A stretch of 45,235 nucleotides of DNA from Chthonomonadales bacterium (GTDB lineage Bacteria; Armatimonadota; Chthonomonadetes; Chthonomonadales; CAJBBX01): contig JABWBA010000022.1 in assembly GCA_013360745.1 (NCBI GenBank), positions 1 to 45,235 of the forward strand, written 5' to 3'. Numbering within the stretch: position 1 is the stretch's first letter; each line of letters opens with the position of its first letter. The notes beneath the pieces were generated by a model. That model saw only the letters and a list, made by a program, of their open reading frames with translations, was not told the origin of the DNA and searched no databases. This document shows, piece after piece, positions 1 through 6,479 of the stretch. A program made the translations under genes and the position numbers.

Positions 1-127
1 TGATGATGACGACCTGCGTTTCATCAGCTTTCTGAACGACTGGGACGACTGCCCAAAGAGCTTTGGCAATGGGTTCACTGCGCACATGGATGGGCAGCCG
101 AGTTCATTCGTGAAAGGTAGGTCTTTC

Positions 128-298
128 ATGGCTGCAAATTCCAGCGGGGCCAGCGCATCCCAGGTTGCAACGGAAACCCGCGAAAAGATAGAAGCCGGTG
201 GCCGGAACATCGGGACCATTTTGGGCTTGAGCAAAAAGACTGCGCTGACGCAAGAAGACGCCAAGCGCTATCACGTCACTGTTTCGCAAGGGGCTTGA
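128..298 (+). CDS. Small hypothetical protein in foreign-looking DNA
   Basis: This 56-residue ORF is not recognised. I chose ATG 128 because a ribosome-binding-like AAAGGTAGG lies just upstream; an in-frame ATG at 86 is also open. Its TGA stop is followed directly by the ATG of the GIY-YIG-like ORF, which suggests translational coupling in a compact phage- or plasmid-type gene string. Another frame carries an open stretch from base 10 to a TAG at 118-120 (ending WAAEFIRER) that looks protein-like, but it has stop codons at 1-9, so it may be the tail of a broken upstream gene. Base composition here is clearly less GC-rich than everything after about 510. An opposing minus-strand ORF (104-496) was considered less likely. 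Confidence 0.45.
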   Translation: MAANSSGASASQVATETREKIEAGGRNIGTILGLSKKTALTQEDAKRYHVTVSQGA

Positions 299-508
299 AT
301 GCAGATCGCCATACCCAAACAAACCATGTCCAGCCGCGAAATTGCGGACCATCTCTACGTCTGCCACTTCTCCAACGGCCATATCAAAGTTGGACGCAGT
401 GTTCACCCTAAATCCCGTATTGCCAGTCACGCTGACCGTGTGGCCTGCCTTGGCGTTGAACTGGTAGAGCACCACATTGTTAAATGTGTCGGTCATGCCG
501 CACCGGCG
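299..508 (+). pseudogene. GIY-YIG/T5orf172-like protein, truncated at a sequence junction
   Basis: The first 65 or so residues contain YVCHFSNGHIKVGRS, then a conserved-looking SRIASHADRV segment and a strand ending in KCVGHA. This resembles the start of small GIY-YIG/T5orf172-type proteins common in proteobacterial phages and plasmids; that match is from memory. The frame stays open to 1006, but after about 505 it only shadows a host membrane-protein gene on the other strand and the protein similarity stops. The usual second half of the family is missing, so I read it as a fragment. The start follows the previous stop without a gap. It marks either a real insertion boundary or an assembly chimera at the left edge. 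The exact end is uncertain by some tens of bases. Confidence 0.5.
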
Positions 509-1017
509 TCCGTGATGGGCGCGGAGGAGGACGGCGCCCGCCTGCGGTCCGGTAGAAGCGCAGGGATACCGGCGCCGAGCGAGATCACGATGGCAATCGG
601 ACCGAACAGGTACCAGCCGATGCCGGGAAAGAATCCGGCCAGGCTAAACACGAGGCTGCCGCACACGAGCGCGCCGAACTCGGAACGACCTCCGGAGGCC
701 TCCGAGATCCGGCTGGCCAGAAGCCTGGACAGACCGGCGGCCCCGAGCGTCATCGAGACGAGCACGAGCGCAGCCAGCAGCGCGCCGAGCGCCTTGACCA
801 GTCCGTTGGGCGACGAGAACAGGGCCACCGACGCGATGCCGGCCAACAGTCCCGCCAGCCCTAGCCACACGCGCCTTGCGGTGGACTCGACAATAGCCTG
901 TTCGGCCCGCTTGGTCCGATCGGGCACCAGCAGCGCAACCGCGATCATCAATCCGGACCATGTAAGCATCAACGCGGTTACGAGCGCAACCGCCGCCTGT
1001 ACCTGAGCGAGTGTCAT
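493..1017 (-). CDS. Four-helix integral membrane protein, unknown function
   Basis: The 174-residue product has about four hydrophobic segments: near residues 5-32 (VQAAVALVTALMLTW region), 48-70, 75-98 and 115-150 (including FFPGIGWYLFGPIAIVIS). It ends in a charged, Ser/Pro-rich tail (LPDRRRAPSSSAP). I do not recognise the family. Its ATG overlaps the stop of the upstream M61 peptidase by four bases (ATGA), so the two are probably translationally coupled and may work together at the membrane. The last codons lie at or beyond the compositional junction near 505, so the true C-terminus in the host genome may differ. Confidence 0.65.
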   Translation of the reverse strand: MTLAQVQAAVALVTALMLTWSGLMIAVALLVPDRTKRAEQAIVESTARRVWLGLAGLLAGIASVALFSSPNGLVKALGALLAALVLVSMTLGAAGLSRLLASRISEASGGRSEFGALVCGSLVFSLAGFFPGIGWYLFGPIAIVISLGAGIPALLPDRRRAPSSSAPITDAGAA

Positions 1018-2684
1018 GATGTACCCTCCAATACAGTACGCCCGCCGATCCGGTGCGGACGATTATTCGATGTACGAACGGACTTCGGACTCCGTTTCGG
1101 GCTCGGCGTGAGCGCGACCTCGGCGGTCCCGTACAGCCAGAGCCTCCGGAGGCGGCGCTGGGCGTCGGTCGCGCCGTCAATGAGCTCCAAACCCAAAGCC
1201 TCATCCGCCGGTCGCATACGAAGGCCGACCGACTCCAGGCATTCCCCGATCGGGAGCGGCCGAACGCTCCGGCAGAGTCGATCGTAGTACGCGCCCATCT
1301 CCGGCCCGCCAAGACGGATCGCACAAGCCCGGATGCCGTCGTCATCGTAGCCCGGCTTCGGGGCGCCGTGCCGGCTCATCAAGTCCCGCAGAAGCTCACG
1401 CAGACCCGCTGCGCCGTTCGTACGGCGCAGGAGCTCGAGATCGAGGCACAGGCCGATCATCTCGCCGCTCAGATAGACGGAAACACCGCCCGAGCCCATG
1501 CTCGTACCGCCGGACCAGATCCTCCGGCTCGCGTCATCCGCGGTGGTGCGGCGTCCTCGTGAGCTCCGCCCCCATGCCGCGGCGGACTGCGCCAACGCGC
1601 TCTCGTACTCTTCTTCGGTCATCAATCCCGCACGAACGCTGAGGATGCCTGCGACGTATTCCGTCACCCCCTCACAGAACCACAGGTTCGGGGTGATCGC
1701 AGCCCGGCTGTAATCGATCTCTGCCAGCTCCTTCGGGCGGATCCGTTTCACGTTCCAGAGGTGGAAGAACTCATGAGCGATGAACCGGGCCATCATCCCC
1801 GGCGGAGCCTGCCACGGGATCGCGAGACGCGCGCTGTCGGCATGCTCCAGGCCCCCGCCGCGGCCATCCATATCGAGGAACAGATAATACCGAGCATAGG
1901 GCAAGCCGCCCATGTACGCGTCCCCCGCCTGGACGATCCGCCGGAGGATCTCCACATAGGGATCGATGGCGGTCCGCCCGTCACGCCCGAACGCCGCAAC
2001 CCGGTGTTCCTTCCCGCTGACGACGAATCGTCCTTCCGTCCGACGACCCAGCAATACTGGCGTGTCGGCGAGGGCGTGGTAGGAGGGGGCCGTGAATGAG
2101 CCATCGCCTTCAAGCTTCAGCGGTACGCAGGGTGGATCGAAGCGGGGCGGCGACGTGATGCGGAGGGAGACCGGCTCGTCGGTGCGTCCGACCATATATA
2201 GGAATACTGCGGCGCCGTTGTAGAACGCCATGTCGCGTTGAACGTCGACATTCTCGGTGAACAGGCCCGGCCGGGTGTTGGGCAAATCGTAGGTGAGTGT
2301 AACGGGCTGGCTGGAGCGAGGCGTGATCGCCCAGCGCCCTGCGCCAGCGTCCCGTACGGGGATTGGACCGCCGTCGAACACGCGGAGATTGCGCACCGAA
2401 CGCCCGTGATCCTGGATGCGATAGTCACCGGGCGTCCATGCCGGCATGGCGAACTGGATCGGCGTACCCGCGGACGGGTTGTCGATCCGGATCTCGACCG
2501 TCGTGCGTGCCGGCGACGCGGCGGACGGCGGATGCGGCGTCAGGTGGTAGGTGATCTGCGGCTCGGGCGATGTCCGGTCCCGACGGATGGGGCCCGCGAT
2601 CCCGAGGCAAACGATCAGCCCCGCGAAGGCATAACCGAACCTGCGAATCATCGATGGAGCCTGACGCAGGGCGCGGTTCGGCAT
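1014..2684 (-). CDS. M61-family (glycyl aminopeptidase-like) metallopeptidase, exported
   Basis: This is a zinc peptidase of the M61 glycyl-aminopeptidase type. The signature HEFFHLWNVKRIRP starts near residue 304, giving HExxH zinc ligands and catalytic Glu. The third ligand is probably Glu338 in LWFCEGVTEY, and RGGGLEHADS precedes the zinc motif as in the family. An N-terminal beta domain of about 220 residues is also usual. A hydrophobic signal segment (FGYAFAGLIVCLGIAG) implies export. The start may be 2684 or, better fitting a signal peptide, ATG 2651 (MIRRFGY). Many M61 proteins carry a PDZ domain after the catalytic domain; here only a short Arg-rich tail follows, so that domain is absent or degenerate. 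The gene lies 17 bp downstream of a secreted-protein gene and overlaps the next membrane-protein gene by 4 bp. Confidence 0.88.
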   Translation of the reverse strand: MPNRALRQAPSMIRRFGYAFAGLIVCLGIAGPIRRDRTSPEPQITYHLTPHPPSAASPARTTVEIRIDNPSAGTPIQFAMPAWTPGDYRIQDHGRSVRNLRVFDGGPIPVRDAGAGRWAITPRSSQPVTLTYDLPNTRPGLFTENVDVQRDMAFYNGAAVFLYMVGRTDEPVSLRITSPPRFDPPCVPLKLEGDGSFTAPSYHALADTPVLLGRRTEGRFVVSGKEHRVAAFGRDGRTAIDPYVEILRRIVQAGDAYMGGLPYARYYLFLDMDGRGGGLEHADSARLAIPWQAPPGMMARFIAHEFFHLWNVKRIRPKELAEIDYSRAAITPNLWFCEGVTEYVAGILSVRAGLMTEEEYESALAQSAAAWGRSSRGRRTTADDASRRIWSGGTSMGSGGVSVYLSGEMIGLCLDLELLRRTNGAAGLRELLRDLMSRHGAPKPGYDDDGIRACAIRLGGPEMGAYYDRLCRSVRPLPIGECLESVGLRMRPADEALGLELIDGATDAQRRLRRLWLYGTAEVALTPSPKRSPKSVRTSNNRPHRIGGRTVLEGTS

Positions 2685-2701
2685 GTGCCCGGTGCGCTCG
2701 G

Positions 2702-3115
2702 TCAGGCGCCGCCCTTATTCACCCGGGGCGACAGAAGGGGGATCGTCTTTCTGAGGTTCGAGGTCCACTGCCGTCCGAGGCCTTCGGCGGTGCTCCGGTT
2801 CGGTCGGGCGTCCCCGGGCAATACGGTGACGAGCAGGGAGCCGCACACCTCGATGGAGACGGTGTTGCCGGTGGTGACCAGCTCGATATCGGCGATGCCG
2901 ATCGGCCTCTCGACGGTGGAAAGCAGCTCGGTCAGGCGGGATTCCAGCTCCTCGACCCGCTGCTGCGGGGTCATCGTCCCAACGGTGGCGTGCAGGCGGA
3001 GCACGATGCGGTTGGCTACGGACCAGGCGGCCGGCGCCGCGACGCTGTCCTGGGCATAGGCCAGCGGTGCAAGAACGACGATGGTCAGCGCCGAGAGGGC
3101 GGTGCAGAGACGCAT
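2702..3115 (-). CDS. Small secreted protein, unknown function
   Basis: The 137-residue product begins with a clear signal peptide (MRLCTALSALTIVVLAPLAYAQD, cleaved after AYA). The start is ATG 3115, supported by an AAGGAGG ribosome-binding site on the minus strand. The mature part has an alpha/beta look: a strand, then TPQQRVEELESRLTELL, then NTVSIEVCGSLLVTVLPGDA, then LGRQWTSNLRKTIPLL. From memory this pattern resembles short periplasmic domains found in front of MscS-type channels in cyanobacteria and relatives; that is unverified. It heads a minus-strand group with the M61 peptidase and the four-helix membrane protein. A promoter-like extended -10 lies about 38-43 bp upstream. Confidence 0.75.
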   Translation of the reverse strand: MRLCTALSALTIVVLAPLAYAQDSVAAPAAWSVANRIVLRLHATVGTMTPQQRVEELESRLTELLSTVERPIGIADIELVTTGNTVSIEVCGSLLVTVLPGDARPNRSTAEGLGRQWTSNLRKTIPLLSPRVNKGGA

Positions 3116-3430
3116 ATCCAGATCCTCCTTCGCGATCTGACGTACGGGATTCAGTATACCAAGATCGGCAGCGGGCGCCGTGGCTCTCCGGTCGCGACTT
3201 CCTGCTTGCCCGTTGGCGGCGATCGGGCTGAGACGGGGATCGTTGGAATGATGTACTATGGCAACCGCGACGGAGCCGATGTTCCACGGGTACGGCTCAG
3301 CGGCTGCGGACGGTACCATGACGCGACGGCATCCGGACGCCTTGGCCCATCGAACCGCGTTCCTGCATGCGGGGTCGGCGACGCAGGGCTCTGCGACCGT
3401 CCCGACGATCGGAACGCGACCTGGATATCT
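3116..3430. other. 315-bp divergent intergenic region
   Basis: This stretch separates the minus-strand secreted-protein gene from the plus-strand methyltransferase, so it should hold both promoters. A minus-strand extended -10 is visible (see 3153-3161). I see no clear plus-strand promoter; TACTAT near 3255 is a weak -10 candidate. No convincing gene, RNA or repeat was found in it. The methyltransferase frame is open across all of it, but the upstream part lacks family similarity. Confidence 0.5.
3153..3161 (-). promoter_or_regulatory. Extended -10 promoter for 2702-3115, next to a GANTC site
   Basis: On the minus strand the sequence reads TTGGTATACT, an extended -10 (TG-n-TATACT) about 38-43 bp upstream of the start at 3115. 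No good -35 is seen, as is normal for extended -10 promoters. Immediately downstream lies GAATC (plus-strand GATTC at 3148-3152), a GANTC site of the kind CcrM enzymes methylate, placed close to the expected transcription start. Confidence 0.5.
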
Positions 3431-4555
3431 ATGACCGACTATCTGCCACTGGACAGCATCCTGACCGGGGACTGCATCGACATTCTGGCGGCCTTGCCGG
3501 CGGAATCGGTCGATCTGGTCTTTGCGGATCCCCCGTATAACCTGCAGCTGCGTCAGGAGCTTCGCCGTCCCAACGAGACTCTGGTGGACGGTGTGACCGA
3601 TGCGTGGGATCAGTTCGAGAGCTTCGCGGAGTACGATGGCTTTACCCGTGCGTGGCTGTCGGGCTGCCGTCGCGTACTGAAGCGGGACGGGGCGATCTGG
3701 GTGATCGGATCCTATCACAACATCTACAGGGTCGGGGCCATCCTGCAGGACCTCGGGTTCTGGATCCTCAACGACGTCGTCTGGATCAAAACGAACCCGA
3801 TGCCGAACTTCCGCGGAGTCCGACTGGCCAACGCCCACGAGACGCTCATCTGGGCGGCGAAGACCGATCGCTCCCGCTATACGTTCCACCATCGCGCCGC
3901 CAAGGTGTACAACGACGGTAAGCAGCTGCGGAGCGATTGGACCATACCGCTGTGCACCGGGGCGGAGCGGCTGCGTGTCGACGGCCGGAAGGTGCACTCG
4001 ACCCAGAAGCCGGAGGCGCTCCTGGAGCGGGTGTTGACCGTATCCACGGAGCCCGGACAGATCGTGCTGGATCCCTTCCTCGGGAGCGGAACGACGGCAG
4101 CCGTGGCCAGGCGTCTGGGGCGCCGCTGGATCGGCATTGAGCAGCGGTCGGAGTACGTCGTCCATGCGCTGAAGCGAGTTGCCGCCGTCGAGCCGGATCC
4201 GCTCCGGGGCGCCGGATGCGCCGCGGGGCGCTCATCCGGAACACCGCCGAGGGTGCCCTTTGCCCGGCTGGTTCATCTGGGCTACCTCAACGCCGGCGAT
4301 CGGCTCTATTTCCAGGGCAGCGTCGCTCATGTGGCGGTGGTCACCGGCGACGGCAAACTGCAATGCGAGGGCCAGGAGGGATCCATCCACCAGATCGCAC
4401 GCCACTGCGCCGGAGGCAAGCCGTGCAACGGATGGGAGCGCTGGCGCTATCGTACACCGTGCGGCGGATTGGCCCCGATCGATCAACTCCGCTGGCTCGC
4501 TGCGGGTCCCGCCGGATCGGCACAGGAATCCCAACCAGAGGCGCAGGACGAATAG
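3431..4555 (+). CDS. ccrM: CcrM-like adenine-specific DNA methyltransferase (GANTC type)
   Basis: This 374-residue beta-class adenine N6 methyltransferase has its catalytic motif DPPY at residues 33-36. The AdoMet-binding motif LDPFLGSGTT lies near residue 212, after a target-recognition middle part containing STQKPEALLERVL. The C-terminal 75 residues (VPFARLVHLGYL through GSIHQIA to CNGWERWRY) match the RAMA-type domain that CcrM-family enzymes carry. CcrM itself is about 358 residues and methylates GANTC. I chose ATG 3431 (MTDYLPLDSILTGDC) because family similarity begins there, although the ribosome-binding site is poor and the frame is open further upstream. No restriction endonuclease is adjacent, so it is probably an orphan regulatory or replication-linked methylase. 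GANTC specificity is inferred from family, not shown. Confidence 0.85.
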   Translation: MTDYLPLDSILTGDCIDILAALPAESVDLVFADPPYNLQLRQELRRPNETLVDGVTDAWDQFESFAEYDGFTRAWLSGCRRVLKRDGAIWVIGSYHNIYRVGAILQDLGFWILNDVVWIKTNPMPNFRGVRLANAHETLIWAAKTDRSRYTFHHRAAKVYNDGKQLRSDWTIPLCTGAERLRVDGRKVHSTQKPEALLERVLTVSTEPGQIVLDPFLGSGTTAAVARRLGRRWIGIEQRSEYVVHALKRVAAVEPDPLRGAGCAAGRSSGTPPRVPFARLVHLGYLNAGDRLYFQGSVAHVAVVTGDGKLQCEGQEGSIHQIARHCAGGKPCNGWERWRYRTPCGGLAPIDQLRWLAAGPAGSAQESQPEAQDE

Positions 4556-4606
4556 GCCAGACGGCTCACCCTCAGGATCCAACTGTCTGCCCGCCGGGCC
4601 GATGCC

Positions 4607-6223
4607 CTACTCCTCCCGAACCTCGATCTCCTGACAGGCGGCGCGGTAGTTGCCCCTGCCGTCGCTGGTCTGACTCCGGATGATCAGCCGAACGCCGTCG
4701 CACCGTAATGGGGTCTGGAGGGCGAAGGTGATCCGCCGCTGGTCGTTCTTTCGCCACTCGGCGCCGGGAATCGGCTTCCAAGTCTCCCCGACGCGGTAGT
4801 CCAGCCCACACTCGGTTGCGACATATCCCGCTTCGGTTTCGGCGAAACAGGGCGTAAACGTGATGCTGCGCACGTCCTTCGGGGCGCCGAAGTCGAGACC
4901 GAACGTGGCTCGCACGGGCCGACGGCGAACCGGCGCCGTATAGGCGCCCTGGAACTTGTCGGCGTTCTTGCCGTCGACGATCCGGCTCACGCCGAACACC
5001 CAGCCGTCGGGTGTCTGGGCGAAACATACAGGCCGCCCGGCGCTGTTCAGGGGCGGCGGCGATTCCTTCTTCAGCGCTTCCTCCGCGCGGCTTCGGGCCA
5101 GGGCGACCAGGTCGGCCGCAACCTCGTCGGGACCCGGGCCATCCGCCGGGACGGTCCGATCCACGGACGCCCTCAACTCCTGTACAGAATGAGCCAGCTT
5201 GAGATGAGGCCGGATGACGTCGAGAAACAGATCGTAGTTGTAGCGACTATAGCCCATATTGACCCCGGCCAGCGAAAGGAAGCGGAGCCGCTGGGCGACG
5301 GCGTCCTTCAGGAGCTGTACCGTGAAGTCGTGGTAGATGAAGAACTGGCCGGCCTCTTCGAACTTCTCCGAGGGGTTCACCTGCACCATCAGGTTGCGGG
5401 CTCCGATGGCACGGAAGGCGGGAACCTGATCGGTGTTCAGGTAATGGCTGAGGATGACGCCCGGGAAGCGCCGCAGCAGCCATCGATGGAATGCCAGCGG
5501 CTGCCTCCACAGGCCGCCGATGGAGTCTACATAGACGAGCGTGCCGGGCGAGACCTCCTGCACGGCATCGAAGAACGCCTCCACTTCGAGGGCGATCTCC
5601 GGGTTGGGAGCCCATGCGCCGAACCATTCGATACTGAGTTTGATGATATCCGCCCGGCTCTTCTCAGGCACATCGGGACCGATCCACGACCGGAGCCACG
5701 GAACGAAGGACGCCTTGTCCCGAAGGGGCGGCAGGTTGGTCGGTTCAACCGCCGCCATCATCCCCTGCTCATGCGCGTAGGCGATGGTATCGAACAGGAC
5801 GCCCTTGAGTTTCGGATTGACGCCCTTGCTGTCGAAGAGGTGGCCCTCAGCCGTGCGCGTGTCGTCGCCGATGCAGAAGAGGTTGAAACAGCCGAGCGAC
5901 CGGGCTTCATCGACCCATCCCCGCATCCTGGCTACATCCCAGACGAACAGGTCGTAGCGAGGATAGAGGTCGAAAACGTGGCTGCGCTTTTTGGCGTTGT
6001 AGAGTCGGCTGAGCTCCTTGAAGACCTCGGGTGTGGCGGCATCGGCCCAGACCTGAAACTCCGACAGAACGATATAGCGGTCATCTTCAGACTGCGATGG
6101 CGCGGGTGGGCGTTCCTGCCCGAGGCCCGCTGCCGGACCGCTCACAGCACATCCGATCGCCGACGCGAGCGCGAACAGGAGCGCGAAGCAGAACCGGGTC
6201 AGGTTGATGCTCAGGCCGGTCAT
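4607..6223 (-). CDS. Lipoprotein with TIM-barrel glycosidase-like domain and F5/8C-like C-terminus
   Basis: The 538-residue product starts at ATG 6223 with a GGAGG site nine bases upstream. It has a lipoprotein signal peptide: hydrophobic FCFALLFALASAIG followed by Cys at the lipobox. The central 300 or so residues look like a TIM-barrel glycoside-hydrolase fold, with strand-like segments YPRYDLFVWDV, CFNLFCIGDD, TLVYVDSIGG and VILSHYLNTDQV, but I cannot place it in a numbered GH family. The last 130 or so residues (VRSITFTPCF through RCDGVRLIIRSQT) look like a discoidin/F5-8 type C beta-sandwich, often carbohydrate-binding. The catalytic acids cannot be assigned. It converges on the methyltransferase with 51 bp between stops and diverges from glyS. 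Confidence 0.65.
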   Translation of the reverse strand: MTGLSINLTRFCFALLFALASAIGCAVSGPAAGLGQERPPAPSQSEDDRYIVLSEFQVWADAATPEVFKELSRLYNAKKRSHVFDLYPRYDLFVWDVARMRGWVDEARSLGCFNLFCIGDDTRTAEGHLFDSKGVNPKLKGVLFDTIAYAHEQGMMAAVEPTNLPPLRDKASFVPWLRSWIGPDVPEKSRADIIKLSIEWFGAWAPNPEIALEVEAFFDAVQEVSPGTLVYVDSIGGLWRQPLAFHRWLLRRFPGVILSHYLNTDQVPAFRAIGARNLMVQVNPSEKFEEAGQFFIYHDFTVQLLKDAVAQRLRFLSLAGVNMGYSRYNYDLFLDVIRPHLKLAHSVQELRASVDRTVPADGPGPDEVAADLVALARSRAEEALKKESPPPLNSAGRPVCFAQTPDGWVFGVSRIVDGKNADKFQGAYTAPVRRRPVRATFGLDFGAPKDVRSITFTPCFAETEAGYVATECGLDYRVGETWKPIPGAEWRKNDQRRITFALQTPLRCDGVRLIIRSQTSDGRGNYRAACQEIEVREE

Positions 6224-6371
6224 TCTAGAGCCTCCAGATCGATGGTCGGCGACGCCGAGAGGTGTATGGCATCCCGTTTCGATTGGTCGACGCCCCGGAC
6301 GCAGCATGCCGCCATCATCAATGTAACCCATTTTCAACCGTGGAGTGCTATGGCGGCGCTGGTGCGCGGCG

Positions 6372-6401
6372 TTGACATGGGGAATCCCGGACGGCTATCA
6401 T
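6372..6401 (+). promoter_or_regulatory. Sigma-70-type promoter for glyS
   Basis: TTGACA at 6372-6377 is a perfect -35 element, followed after 18 bp by TATCAT at 6396-6401, a good -10. Transcription should start near 6408, giving a leader of about 70 nt. I looked for a T-box (glycyl-tRNA-sensing) leader and found neither its conserved AGGGTGGNACCGCG element nor a terminator hairpin. Confidence 0.7.
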
Positions 6402-6479
6402 ACGGCCTGCCCCGCCCGTCCTAATCGCTGTGGCCGACTGCTCGGGCGAGCATATCCTGAACGACGGAAGGACGACTCG

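Noticed and set aside
104-496. Minus-strand ORF whose ATG overlaps the stop of the 493-1017 membrane-protein gene
   Set aside because: The overlap looks like translational coupling, but the plus strand of the same DNA carries GIY-YIG-like sequence with a ribosome-binding site, and the minus product has no recognisable motif. The overlap falls on the sequence junction and may be chance.
2570-3430. Long N-terminal extension of the methyltransferase frame
   Set aside because: It runs antisense to the M61 and small secreted protein genes and has no methylase similarity; the family match begins at 3431.
6224-6479. T-box riboswitch before glyS
   Set aside because: No T-box consensus or terminator/antiterminator pair was found, and the promoter leaves only about 70 nt of leader.
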